DNA of 64,000 nt from Haliea salexigens DSM 19537 (lineage in GTDB: Bacteria > Pseudomonadota > Gammaproteobacteria > Pseudomonadales > Halieaceae): the NCBI RefSeq assembly GCF_000423125.1, contig NZ_AUHJ01000005.1, positions 62,001 through 126,000 on the forward strand, given 5' to 3'. Below, piece by piece: positions 51,928-60,675 of this stretch. The notes beneath the pieces were generated by a model, which was not told the origin of the DNA, did no database searches, and was given only the letters and a program-made list of their open reading frames with translations. How positions within the stretch are numbered: the first letter of the stretch is position 1; every line of letters begins with the position of its first letter. The position numbers were made by a program, and so were the translations under genes.

Positions 51928-52074
51928 AGCCCTGGTCCGATGGTTTGCAGGACGACCGTTAAGGCAACAGGTAGCTTTGGGCGCTGCATGAGATTGGCCG
52001 GAGGGCCAGAAAACAGCCCCGGAGCCTGCAAAACACGGTAAATTTGTTCTCGGCGAAAGAATCCACAACTGCGT

Positions 52075-52088
52075 ATAATATATATTAT
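52075..52088. repeat. AT-rich 14-base perfect palindrome
   Basis: ATAATATATATTAT, wholly A/T in a GC-rich region, carrying a TATAAT (52074-52079) on the plus strand and -10-like sequences on the minus strand. Possible divergent promoter core or operator. Confidence 0.5.
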
Positions 52089-52310
52089 GTTAAATAGAGC
52101 ATTTGGGCACACAGTTATGCACAGCCTGAATCTGTTTGGCCCCTTCGGCGCCGCCACGGCCTCTGAGCACCACTCCGCGTTACGCTTGTTCCGGAAACGC
52201 CCCTCGATGTCTTTCGTCGGAATCTGACGCTGGGATACACTGCTCGTGATGAGGACAGGTTTGTCGCGTTGCGCCCCGTCGGCTGCGCGCAGTCACAGGA
52301 GGAACATCAA

Positions 52311-52763
52311 CTGGATATCTGGGTGGACGCCGATGCCTGCCCGGGCATGGCAAAGGACATTCTGTTTCGAGCGGCGCGCCGCACTGGCCTGCTACTGACC
52401 CTTGTGGCCAATCATTCCCTGGCCGTTCCAGCGGACGCCAATATCCGCATGCTGCAGGTAACCAGCGGGTTTGATGTCGCCGATGACGAAATTGTGCGGC
52501 GCGTGAAAGCCGGCGATCTGGTTATCACCGCGGACATTCCCCTCGCTGCTGAAGTCATAGCCAAAGGCGCGCTGGTAGTCAGCGCGCGCGGCGAGCGCTA
52601 CACGGCGGACAACATCCAGCCCAAGCTCAATATGCGTGACTTCATGGACACGATGCGCTCCAGTGGTATCCAATCCGGCGGCCCTGCGGCATTGAACAAT
52701 CAGGATAAACAGCGCTTCGCCAACGAACTGGACAAGTTGCTCGCCGCGAGCCAGCGCGAGTGA
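52311..52763 (+). CDS. YaiI/YqxD family (DUF188) protein, probable CTG start
   Basis: Family of unknown function with a PIN-like fold. The conserved N-terminus [10 protein letters not shown] starts directly after CTG 52311, which has a consensus AGGAGG eight bases upstream (52297-52302) and gives 150 aa, close to E. coli YaiI (152). The only upstream in-frame conventional start, TTG 52269, lacks a properly spaced ribosome site and adds 14 non-conserved residues. [29 protein letters not shown] and NMRDFMD are family motifs. Confidence 0.87.
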   Translation: MDIWVDADACPGMAKDILFRAARRTGLLLTLVANHSLAVPADANIRMLQVTSGFDVADDEIVRRVKAGDLVITADIPLAAEVIAKGALVVSARGERYTADNIQPKLNMRDFMDTMRSSGIQSGGPAALNNQDKQRFANELDKLLAASQRE

Positions 52764-52817
52764 CCGTCGGCCTTCATCAGCAGACGAGCCCTTTCCTCTC
52801 TGGCACGAAAAACTCGA

Positions 52818-55514
52818 ATGAGCCTGGTCATGCGCCCTGAGATCAACCGCGGGGATCCGCGGCTGCAACAACCCTGGACGCACGCGCCGGAAAGCGTGGC
52901 CGACGCTCTGGCGGTAGACCCGTCGCGCGGTCTCGCTGCAGATGAATCCCAGAGGCGACGACAGCGTTACGGGTCGAACGTGTTCCGGGAGAGCAAACCG
53001 AGGCCCGCCCTGGCCATCTTGCTGGCCCAGTTTCGCAGTATCGTGGTCATCCTGCTGTTTGCGGCCACGGCTTTGGCACTCGTCATGGGAGACGGTATAG
53101 AAGCCCTGGCGATCGGGGTGGTAATCGTCATCAACACGGCCCTGGGTTTCACTACAGAGTGGCGCGCAACACGCTCCATGGAGTCGCTCAGGCAGTTCGC
53201 GCGCACGGAAACCACGGTTTTGCGCAATGGGCGTCCCGAGCGCATAGCCACCGCGAGCGTGGTGCCTGGGGATGTGGTGTTGCTCGAAGCCGGTGATGTC
53301 GTGCCGGCGGACTTGCGCCTGCACGAGGCGAGTAAATTACAGGCCGATGAATCGGCACTGACTGGCGAGTCATTGCCCGTGCGCAAGCATGTAGACCGTG
53401 TAGCGCCGGACGCGACGCTGCTCGAACGCCCCAATATTGCCTACGGCGGTACGTCACTCACCCGCGGCACGGGCAGTGGACTGGTGGTGGCCACGGGCAT
53501 GGACACCGAGTTTGGCCGAATTTTCGACCAGGTCAGCACGGCGCGACCTCAGCAAACACCATTGGAAAAGCGGCTCGATGCGCTGGGTAAGCGCCTGGTT
53601 TGGCTGGTTCTGCTGATGGCGGTGTTGTTGGCGGTGATCGGTGTGCTTACCGGCAGGGACCTCGCGCTCGCTATTGAAGTGTCAATCGCGCTGTCGGTCG
53701 CCGCCATTCCCGAGGGCCTGCCGATCGTTGCCACCATCGCCCTGGCACGCGGCATGTGGCGGATGGCCCGGCGCAATGCGCTGATCACCCGTTTGTCGGC
53801 GGTGGAAACCCTGGGCGCAACGGGCATCATTCTCACCGACAAGACCGGCACGTTGACAGAAAACCGCATGGCGGTCACCGCGTTACTACTGGGTGACACC
53901 GACATTAGGTGGAATACAGGCGAGAATGCTGCGCCTGCCTCTGAGGCTGTGCGGCGTCTGCTCGAGCGAGCTGCATTGTGCTCCAATGCAGCATTGAGTG
54001 AGGATCAACAGGGTGACGGCCAGGGCGTCGGCGACCCCACGGAGTTGGCGCTGCTGGTCGCCGCAGCACAGCTGGGGCTCGACCGCCCTGCCCTGTTGGC
54101 CGCAACACCGGAGGTCCGCGAAGAGCCCTTCAATGCCGAAGACAAGCGCATGGCCACCATCCATCGAGACGCACACGGTTTTTTTACGGCGGTAAAAGGC
54201 GCACCGGAGAGCCTGCTGCCACTGTGTCGCACGGAGCTTGTGGAAAGCGGAGAGCGCGAACTGGATGCGGCACGGCGCGACCATTGGCTGCAGCGGGCGG
54301 AGAGCCTGGCGGCCCGTGGATTGCGTACCCTCGCGGTCGCAGACCGCCGCTTGGGAGCGGAACAGGATGCGCCCTACAGCGACCTGGTACTTCTGGGCAT
54401 TGTGGGCATGGAAGACCCCCCGCGCGAGGGCGTGAAAGAGGCGATTGCCCAGTGCCATACCGCGGGAGTCGACGTTGTGATGATTACGGGGGATCACGCG
54501 GCAACCGCCGGGCGTATCGCCGCCGATACGGGGATCGTCGGTCAGCAGGGTAGCGCGCGGGTTATCGATGGCGCGGAGTTAACCGCCCTACTTGCGCAGG
54601 AAAATACGGACGAGCTGTTGAGTGCCCGGGTGTTTGCACGAGTCACCCCGGAGCAGAAGTTGCGCCTGATAGACCTGCACCAGCGAGCTGGCCGCGTTGT
54701 GGCCATGACCGGCGACGGGGTGAACGACGCTCCGGCGCTCAAGAAAGCTGATATCGGCGTAGCCATGGGTATCCGGGGCACCGCCATCGCGCGAGAGTCG
54801 GCGGCCATGGTGCTGCAAGACGACGAATTTCGCACGATTGTAGCGGCGATCGAACAGGGCCGCGCGATCTTCAGCAACATTCGCAAGTTCGTCATTTACC
54901 TCATGTCATGTAACATCAGCGAAGTCCTGATTGTGGTATTGGCAACCATAGCAGGCGTCCCACTTCCATTGTTACCACTGCAGATTCTATTCCTGAACCT
55001 GGTAACGGATGTGTTCCCCGCGTTGGCCTTGGGAGTGGGAGGCGGCGCACCAGAAGCCATGAAGCAGCCACCGCGGCCCGCCAGTGAACGGGTATTGATG
55101 CGCGGCCATTGGGTGCTCATAGGGCTGTATGCCGTATTGATATCCACTGTTGTGCTCGGTGCGATGGCGGTGGGCAGTGTGCTGCTTGGCTTTGATAGTG
55201 CCAAAGCCGTCACGGTATCATTCCTGACCCTCGCCCTGGCGCAAATGTGGCACGTCTTCAACATCCGCGCAGACAATGGCCGCTGTTTCCGCAATGAGAT
55301 TACTGGCAATCCCTGGATCTGGGCCGCACTGTTGTTATGCAGTGTGCTGGTTGGCGCCGCCGTCTACCTCCCTCCGCTCGCCGCTGTGTTGTCGCTGGTG
55401 AATCCGGGGTTGGATGGCTGGCTGCTGATTGGAGTCGCGAGTGTGCTACCCATTTTTATTGCGCCCCTCCTGCGAAATTTTGTATCACTTGGCGGGCCTG
55501 CACCCCGCCAATAG
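52818..55514 (+). CDS. P2-type cation-transporting ATPase (Ca2+-type)
   Basis: 898 aa. Actuator loop DESALTGESLPV, phosphorylated Asp341 in DKTGTLTEN, MITGDHAATAGRIA and hinge TGDGVNDAPALK are intact. TM4 has AAIPEGLPIVATIALARGM and TM6 LFLNLVTDVFPALALG, both matching Ca2+/Mn2+ pumps of the SERCA/PMR1 kind rather than heavy-metal P1B pumps; there is no N-terminal metal domain. About ten spans. Follows yaiI by 54 bases and stands without other transport genes. Confidence 0.9.
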   Translation: MSLVMRPEINRGDPRLQQPWTHAPESVADALAVDPSRGLAADESQRRRQRYGSNVFRESKPRPALAILLAQFRSIVVILLFAATALALVMGDGIEALAIGVVIVINTALGFTTEWRATRSMESLRQFARTETTVLRNGRPERIATASVVPGDVVLLEAGDVVPADLRLHEASKLQADESALTGESLPVRKHVDRVAPDATLLERPNIAYGGTSLTRGTGSGLVVATGMDTEFGRIFDQVSTARPQQTPLEKRLDALGKRLVWLVLLMAVLLAVIGVLTGRDLALAIEVSIALSVAAIPEGLPIVATIALARGMWRMARRNALITRLSAVETLGATGIILTDKTGTLTENRMAVTALLLGDTDIRWNTGENAAPASEAVRRLLERAALCSNAALSEDQQGDGQGVGDPTELALLVAAAQLGLDRPALLAATPEVREEPFNAEDKRMATIHRDAHGFFTAVKGAPESLLPLCRTELVESGERELDAARRDHWLQRAESLAARGLRTLAVADRRLGAEQDAPYSDLVLLGIVGMEDPPREGVKEAIAQCHTAGVDVVMITGDHAATAGRIAADTGIVGQQGSARVIDGAELTALLAQENTDELLSARVFARVTPEQKLRLIDLHQRAGRVVAMTGDGVNDAPALKKADIGVAMGIRGTAIARESAAMVLQDDEFRTIVAAIEQGRAIFSNIRKFVIYLMSCNISEVLIVVLATIAGVPLPLLPLQILFLNLVTDVFPALALGVGGGAPEAMKQPPRPASERVLMRGHWVLIGLYAVLISTVVLGAMAVGSVLLGFDSAKAVTVSFLTLALAQMWHVFNIRADNGRCFRNEITGNPWIWAALLLCSVLVGAAVYLPPLAAVLSLVNPGLDGWLLIGVASVLPIFIAPLLRNFVSLGGPAPRQ

Positions 55515-55578
55515 ATAGCTGGAGACGTTACCGCCGCCGCGTCAGGGTGCTGCAGCTCACGCGGCAGCTGTTGACGGG

Positions 55579-56346
55579 CTAGCGCATCAGTGCACCACCG
55601 TTCACGTTGAAAACCTGGCCATTGATCCAGCGCCCGTCTTCCGACAACAGCATTGCCACCATGCCCGCAATGTCATCGGGTGATCCCAGTCGCGTCCCCG
55701 GGATTCTGCTTAACATGTAATTTTTGATATCGTCGGTCAAGTGGCCGCTGCTTTCCATTTCTGCAGTGAGCACAAACCCCGGCGCGACAGAGTTGGCGGT
55801 AATCCCCCTGGCGCCATAGCAAGAGGCCACATGACGCATCAGCGCATTCAGGCCACTCTTCGACATGGCATAGGAAGGGCGAACAGGCTCTCCCGCATCG
55901 GCCGCGCTGGAACTGGTGTAGACAATTGCACCGCTGTCGTTAGCCAGCAGATGAGGTAATACCGCCCGGGTGCAGAGTAAATGCCCCTTCAGGTTGACAT
56001 CAATGGTTCGATCAAAGATATCGAGTGACACAGTTTCTGCGTCGCTGTCTTCCATAATGACGCGCAGGTCTGCCGCGTTGATGTGTGCGCCGTCCAATCC
56101 GCCCAGGCGCTCAACAGAAAACGCCACGGCTTCATCCACGGTGCGCTTGTCTGCGAGGTCGATAGCGATCGGATAGGCTTCACCACCTGACTCACAAACC
56201 TGCTGTGCGACAGTGTTCGCGCCCTCCGTGTTGATATCCGCAACACAGACTCTGGCACCCTCCCCGGCCAACCGGCGCACGGTGGCTGCGCCGATACCAC
56301 TACCTGCGCCCACGACAATAATACGTTTCCCTTTAAGCCTGGACAT
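55579..56346 (-). CDS. SDR family oxidoreductase
   Basis: 255 aa classical short-chain dehydrogenase: GAGSGIG cofactor loop, VADIN (Asp favouring NAD), catalytic Ser in YTSSSAADAG and Tyr/Lys in PSYAMSKSG; C-terminal INGQVFNVNGG. The usual NNAG motif after beta-4 reads NAAD (HINAADLRV). AGGAG is eight bases before the ATG. First gene of the accessory cluster; substrate unknown. Confidence 0.88.
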   Translation of the reverse strand: MSRLKGKRIIVVGAGSGIGAATVRRLAGEGARVCVADINTEGANTVAQQVCESGGEAYPIAIDLADKRTVDEAVAFSVERLGGLDGAHINAADLRVIMEDSDAETVSLDIFDRTIDVNLKGHLLCTRAVLPHLLANDSGAIVYTSSSAADAGEPVRPSYAMSKSGLNALMRHVASCYGARGITANSVAPGFVLTAEMESSGHLTDDIKNYMLSRIPGTRLGSPDDIAGMVAMLLSEDGRWINGQVFNVNGGALMR

Positions 56347-56462
56347 GCTGTTTCTCCTTTATGTAATCACACCGTTGAGTGTAATGATAAAACGAGCGGG
56401 TGCGGCATCTCGCTGGAAAAGCGACACCGCGGTGTAGCATGCGTTACCAGCGTGAGCGCGCA

Positions 56463-57089
56463 TCAGCCACAATCGCTTTTTTGCAAGTTTGCCTGCAGGG
56501 CAAGGCGGAGTGCGCCGAGGTGAGTGTCCAGCGCGTGCTCGAATCGCGCATCGCTGAAATGCGCCGCACTCACCATGAAAATAATGCCGCCGCCCCAGAC
56601 CAGATTGAAGACTACACCACCCTCCTCACGCAGGCTTTGCTCCTGGACCGGAACACTGTACGGCTCAAAGATACGGGTGAGTGTCGCCTCGCCGAGTGGG
56701 TGCAGGCGGCGCTCCGCCATGTCGCGCAGGATCAGGCCTAACTGGGCGGGCCGACTGCGCATGAACCGGAGCCAGGCGGTAACGGTCGCAAGAATACGTT
56801 CAACTTCGCCATGGCCGGGCGGCGCTGCGTGCTCGGCCAGATATGTGGCGTAATCAACCGCCATGCGTTCCAGCACCGCGCGATACAGTGCCTCTTTATG
56901 GCCAAAAAAATGGGCCACGCTCGGTGCTGTCTTACCGACGTCAGCCGCCACATCCTGCAGTCGGGTGGCGGCGTAACCGAGATCCGCAAACCGTTGCTCT
57001 GCGGCGTCAAGAATCGTCGTTCGAGTCTGCGCACCGAGGCGCCCCTCGCCCTTGGGGCGACCGCGCCGAGCCGGTCTGTCCTTCGTCAT
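56463..57089 (-). CDS. TetR family transcriptional regulator
   Basis: 208 aa. N-terminal helix-turn-helix (about 22-68): TILDAAEQRFADLGYAATR, then VAADVGKTAPSVAHFFGHKEAL; divergent C-terminal ligand domain. Divergent from the PLP-fold gene with a 207-base gap carrying promoter and palindrome elements, so it probably represses that gene and perhaps the cluster. An acyl-CoA-like ligand is possible, given the neighbours, but is a guess. Confidence 0.88.
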   Translation of the reverse strand: MTKDRPARRGRPKGEGRLGAQTRTTILDAAEQRFADLGYAATRLQDVAADVGKTAPSVAHFFGHKEALYRAVLERMAVDYATYLAEHAAPPGHGEVERILATVTAWLRFMRSRPAQLGLILRDMAERRLHPLGEATLTRIFEPYSVPVQEQSLREEGGVVFNLVWGGGIIFMVSAAHFSDARFEHALDTHLGALRLALQANLQKSDCG

Positions 57090-57184
57090 ATCGCACGCCC
57101 CTTGTGCTCCGCTTCTTTCAGCAAAATCATTCGAGCTGATATCACATATTAAACCGGTGGTGGACTGCCCTGATTTTTACTGAA

Positions 57185-57212
57185 TTGATATTAAGTTAAT
57201 TGGCGGTATTCT
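57185..57212 (+). promoter_or_regulatory. promoter with embedded palindrome before the PLP-fold gene
   Basis: TTGATA (57185-57190), 16 bases, TATTCT (57207-57212). The odd palindrome ATTAA-G-TTAAT (57190-57200) fills the spacer, a classic repressor position. A second palindrome, TGATATCA, lies at 57137-57144 nearer the tetR start. The assignment to the adjacent TetR is inference. Confidence 0.4.
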
Positions 57213-57296
57213 GTCACGGTGTCGCAGCAATTTGTGCGATGTCCCGGATTCAGGCGCTCACTGCCCTTCCCATGCTTGCGTAAAGAGGAAATAAAA

Positions 57297-58532
57297 ATGG
57301 CGACAGATAAACTGGAACCCCGCGTAGTCCGTTACGGCGGTGCCATGTTCGGCGAGGATGAAATCGCCAAAGTGAATGCTGTACTGCAAGACCCCAACGG
57401 TATGATCCCAGGCGCCCGTGTGGGTGAATTTGAAGCCGAAGTGGCGGCCTTCATGGGCAAAAAGCACGGTGTCATGGTTAATTCCGGCTCCTCTGCACTG
57501 ATGATCGCGATGCGACTACTGAACCTGCCCCAGGGCTCAGAGGTCATCACGCCTGCCCTCACATTTTCCACCGACGTGGCGACGATCTACCAGGCTGGAT
57601 ATACCCCTGTGTTCATCGATGTGGGCCTGGACAGCTACCAGATGATCGCAGACCGGGTCGAAGACGTTGTTACGGAAAACACAAGGGCCATACTGGTGCC
57701 CGACCTTATCGGTGGCATTGGTGACTGGGACAAGCTGCGTGCGCTGGCCGACAAGCACGGATTGCAACTGGTACACGACTCCGCCGACACCCTGGGTGGC
57801 AGCCTGCGGGGCCGCAAAACTGCGACTCGGGCTGACATTTCGATTACCAGTTTCTCTATTTTTCACATCATTACTGCGTTGGGCAATGGCGGCATGGTGT
57901 TCTTCGATGACGATGAGCACCTGGACAAAGCACTCATGCTGCGTGCCTGGGGCCGCTCTTCCGAGAAATACATGTTCGGTACCAAGGTGGCAGAAAGCGA
58001 TGGACGCTTCTTGGAAAAACTCGACGGCCTGGACTACGACTCGCTGTTCCTGTTCGAGGACCTGGCCTACGGCTTTATACCCAACGAGGCAGGGGCAGCG
58101 TTCGGCCTGGGGCAGATGAACCGTATTCACGAGCTGTGGAAGCTCCGCAATACCCGTTTCCAGGGCTACTATGACTTCTTCGCGGAACACGCCGATCAAT
58201 TCATCGTGCCGACCACGCTCCCGGAAACTGAAACGACCTGGATATGCTTCCCGCTGCAGATCCGTCCGGAAACCGGCTGGAGTCGCAAGCGTCTGCAAAT
58301 GCATCTGGAAGACAGTGGTATTTTTTCGCGGGTGATCTTTTCGGGCAACATCACGCGACACCCCATGTTGAAAGGCCGCGACTATCGCGTGCATCCGGAG
58401 GGCCTGGGCAACTGTGACCAGATCATGGAGTTTGGCGTGATGCTGCCCTGCCACCCCACGATGACGGAAGAAGACCAGCAGTACGTGAAACAGGTACTGC
58501 TGGAGTTCATCGAGGCCGACGGCGAGCCCTGA
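57297..58532 (+). CDS. DegT-fold PLP/PMP enzyme of RfbH/ColD dehydratase type, His at Lys position
   Basis: 411 aa from ATG 57297 (AGAGGAA upstream). Resembles RfbH/E1 and ColD sugar 3-dehydratases along its length: NSGSSALMIAM, VHDSADTLGG (Asp161 for the pyridine nitrogen), LRAWGRSSEKY, FSGNITRHPML. In SFSIFHIITALGNGG the position of the aminotransferase Schiff-base lysine is His190, as in ColD (His188), so it should not be a standard aminotransferase. The cysteines that bind [2Fe-2S] in RfbH (following DWGRD) are absent, and the EGG motif is NGG. No sugar nucleotide genes nearby. Confidence 0.82.
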   Translation: MATDKLEPRVVRYGGAMFGEDEIAKVNAVLQDPNGMIPGARVGEFEAEVAAFMGKKHGVMVNSGSSALMIAMRLLNLPQGSEVITPALTFSTDVATIYQAGYTPVFIDVGLDSYQMIADRVEDVVTENTRAILVPDLIGGIGDWDKLRALADKHGLQLVHDSADTLGGSLRGRKTATRADISITSFSIFHIITALGNGGMVFFDDDEHLDKALMLRAWGRSSEKYMFGTKVAESDGRFLEKLDGLDYDSLFLFEDLAYGFIPNEAGAAFGLGQMNRIHELWKLRNTRFQGYYDFFAEHADQFIVPTTLPETETTWICFPLQIRPETGWSRKRLQMHLEDSGIFSRVIFSGNITRHPMLKGRDYRVHPEGLGNCDQIMEFGVMLPCHPTMTEEDQQYVKQVLLEFIEADGEP

Positions 58533-58594
58533 GATTGTCGAACAAACCAGGCGCTGTAGAGAAACCGGTTTTTCCCGCTCGTCCCGTGCTGTCG

Positions 58595-59464
58595 TTAGTT
58601 GCCAAGGCCTGACGGCACGATATCGGGGTGGGCATACTCCGGGAGCACCGGGTCAGCAATGCGCTCTTTGCCGTTGAGGGTATACACCGGGAACTGATGA
58701 TGATGCGGAAAATGCAGGCTGTATGCAGTCAAGCCCGTGCGCTCAGCGGCCGGCAAGTGACATAGGGCCAGGCCAGTCTCCGCGATATATTCAATGCGTT
58801 CGGAGGGATACTCCTCGGGAATCCACTCGCTCGCCCCCGGTGTACGAATAGCGGTGCTCGGCGCGAGGGTGTTCACCGCGATATTGTCAGCCAACAGCTC
58901 CGCTGCAAGCCCCTGGGTCATGCGGTGCACTGCTGCTTTGATCGCAGCATATACCGTCGCGCCACCCTGCGCCGCGAAACTGTCATACGGACGCAGCGGC
59001 GGAAGTGCGGTCACAGAGCCCAACGTGACGATCCAGCCCCCGCCCCGCTTGCGCATCTCGGGTACCGCGTGGTGATAGAGAATGAACGGGGCACGCAGGT
59101 AGTGCCCGATGGTGTTTTCAAACAGGGTCTGCTCCATGTTCACCGTAGGCGCGTATTCGGCCTTACCGCCACTGTGCACCAGAATATCCAGGCCACCCAC
59201 CGCACCGACTGCCCGTTCAACCAGGCTTTGCAAATCGTCTTCTTTCTCGAGGTCGGCGACCAATGGATGGGCGCGGCCACCCTCGGCCTCTATCAATGCC
59301 ACCGTCTCCTTCAGGGTGCCTTCATACTTTCCGGCACTGTCCAGGCTGCGCGCCGTGACTACGACCGTCGCCCCCGCAGAGGCCAGCCGCTGTGCCAGCG
59401 CGCGGCCTATCCCCCGACTGGCTCCGGTAACCAGTGCAATCTTGTTGTCGAGTAACTTCGGCAT
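58595..59464 (-). CDS. SDR family oxidoreductase
   Basis: 289 aa. TGASRGIGRALA cofactor loop; VTARS after beta-2 suggests NADP preference; catalytic Ser in LGSVTALPP and Tyr/Lys in VYAAIKAA. The NNAG motif is replaced by HSGG (LVHSGGKAEY), and the C-terminus carries an extra tail of about 40 residues with a His-rich HFPHHHQFP stretch. Convergent with the PLP-fold gene; the Dabb-like gene lies upstream on the same strand (38-base gap). Confidence 0.86.
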   Translation of the reverse strand: MPKLLDNKIALVTGASRGIGRALAQRLASAGATVVVTARSLDSAGKYEGTLKETVALIEAEGGRAHPLVADLEKEDDLQSLVERAVGAVGGLDILVHSGGKAEYAPTVNMEQTLFENTIGHYLRAPFILYHHAVPEMRKRGGGWIVTLGSVTALPPLRPYDSFAAQGGATVYAAIKAAVHRMTQGLAAELLADNIAVNTLAPSTAIRTPGASEWIPEEYPSERIEYIAETGLALCHLPAAERTGLTAYSLHFPHHHQFPVYTLNGKERIADPVLPEYAHPDIVPSGLGN

Positions 59465-59502
59465 AGTGAAATCCTTCCTAGCGGGCCAGGTTGCAAAGGC
59501 CG

Positions 59503-60546
59503 TTAATGCCCGGGGGCTATCAGCTCCAGCGCCAACAAGCTTTCCCCGAAAGCGCTGAAGGCATGAGAGAGGTTTACGTCGATCGCCTGGTCACCGGACT
59601 CCGGATCAAACCAGCGGTCGATATGCGCCCAGTGATGCGGGTGAATCATATAGGGGCCTGTCAGGCCGTCGAGGTCGTTGAATTCCTGCTCCCACACCCA
59701 GGTCCAGGGTGCGGCATCGGTGTGGTGCCAGCCTGCCGAGCTGGCCCGGCTCAAGCGCCAATTGCGTATCTCGGGAATGTGCAGTGGCATGGCGAGAAGG
59801 TCGCGTTCGAAGCAAACCGCCGTATCAGCATCCACGCCAGGCTGCAGACGGAAAAAGGCGGTGCGCTTGACCCCGTTGGCAATTCCGGGGGCACGCAAGC
59901 CTGCGCCCACAGTGTCCATCGCCAGCGCATGTATGGCGTCGCAATGCTGGTCGAGCAGGGGCGCAATGTGCTGCCGCCAGACTGTGCTTTTCTGCGCTTC
60001 CCCAGCGGTGTTCGCATCGGGATACAGGAGGTCCCAGGTCAGGTGGCCGGCGGCGTACTCCGGGGCAAAGTTGCGCGCCAGCGCTGTATGTTCTGCACCG
60101 GGTAATAGTGCCATCACCTCACGCAGGCCAGCGTCCAGCGTATCGATGCTGCCCTCACGCACGCGCAATTGGGCTGTCTCGCGGTAGCCTAGGCTCGCCA
60201 CGTCGGAAGCATTGCCAATGGGCGCTGGCAGCTCACTGGCCGTGTGTGCTCCCGGATAAACGCGCTCCCGAGAAATCGTGAGCGCGTCAATGCGCTGCCA
60301 GAACTCGGCCACTGCCGGGGTACCGGACTGCGCTCGCATGCTCCACCAGGCGCCCACGTCTGCCACTTCCCAGCGCTGCCAGAGCGTCAGCGGGGCCTCT
60401 GCAAGCATGAGCGGGGGGGATATTTCGCGCGAAACCAGCCGCAAGCCCCGCTCTGCCGCAGCCGGCTGATAGCACTCGCGAAACAGGCGCTCCACCTCGG
60501 GCAGCTGTGTTGCTTCAAGAACAATCCGGTCCAGTACTGTAATCAT
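59503..60546 (-). CDS. two-domain Dabb/EthD-like protein
   Basis: 347 aa from ATG 60546; GTG 60582 would add 12 residues. The C-terminal domain (about 225-325) looks like a stress-responsive A/B barrel (Dabb): KRTAFFRLQPGVD, a regular LHIPEIRNWRLSRAS segment and PYMIHPHHWAHIDRWFDP. The N-terminal 110 residues suggest a second ferredoxin-like domain of NIPSNAP/EthD kind, less certain. Such domains are small dimeric folds that often support catabolic or cyclase enzymes. Same strand as the SDR at 58595-59464. Function unknown. Confidence 0.65.
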   Translation of the reverse strand: MITVLDRIVLEATQLPEVERLFRECYQPAAAERGLRLVSREISPPLMLAEAPLTLWQRWEVADVGAWWSMRAQSGTPAVAEFWQRIDALTISRERVYPGAHTASELPAPIGNASDVASLGYRETAQLRVREGSIDTLDAGLREVMALLPGAEHTALARNFAPEYAAGHLTWDLLYPDANTAGEAQKSTVWRQHIAPLLDQHCDAIHALAMDTVGAGLRAPGIANGVKRTAFFRLQPGVDADTAVCFERDLLAMPLHIPEIRNWRLSRASSAGWHHTDAAPWTWVWEQEFNDLDGLTGPYMIHPHHWAHIDRWFDPESGDQAIDVNLSHAFSAFGESLLALELIAPGH

Positions 60547-60675
60547 CCAGTTCAACTCATTGCGCGCACCTTGCTGGTACACTAACGCAATCCGGCACGG
60601 ATTGTCGTGACTGTACGCATGCCTTTCAGTGCCGAAAGAGACATAACAACAACGAGTTCAAGGAGCACTACCAGC

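Larger units (their letters stand above)
51801..52310. other. intergenic region between divergent EEP and yaiI genes
   Basis: About 500 bases with no gene I can support. Open frames here are extensions of neighbouring genes. It holds a minus-strand promoter-like pair, an AT-rich perfect palindrome and, at the right end, the strong ribosome site of yaiI (AGGAGG, 52297-52302). Locally more AT-rich than the flanks. Confidence 0.6.
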
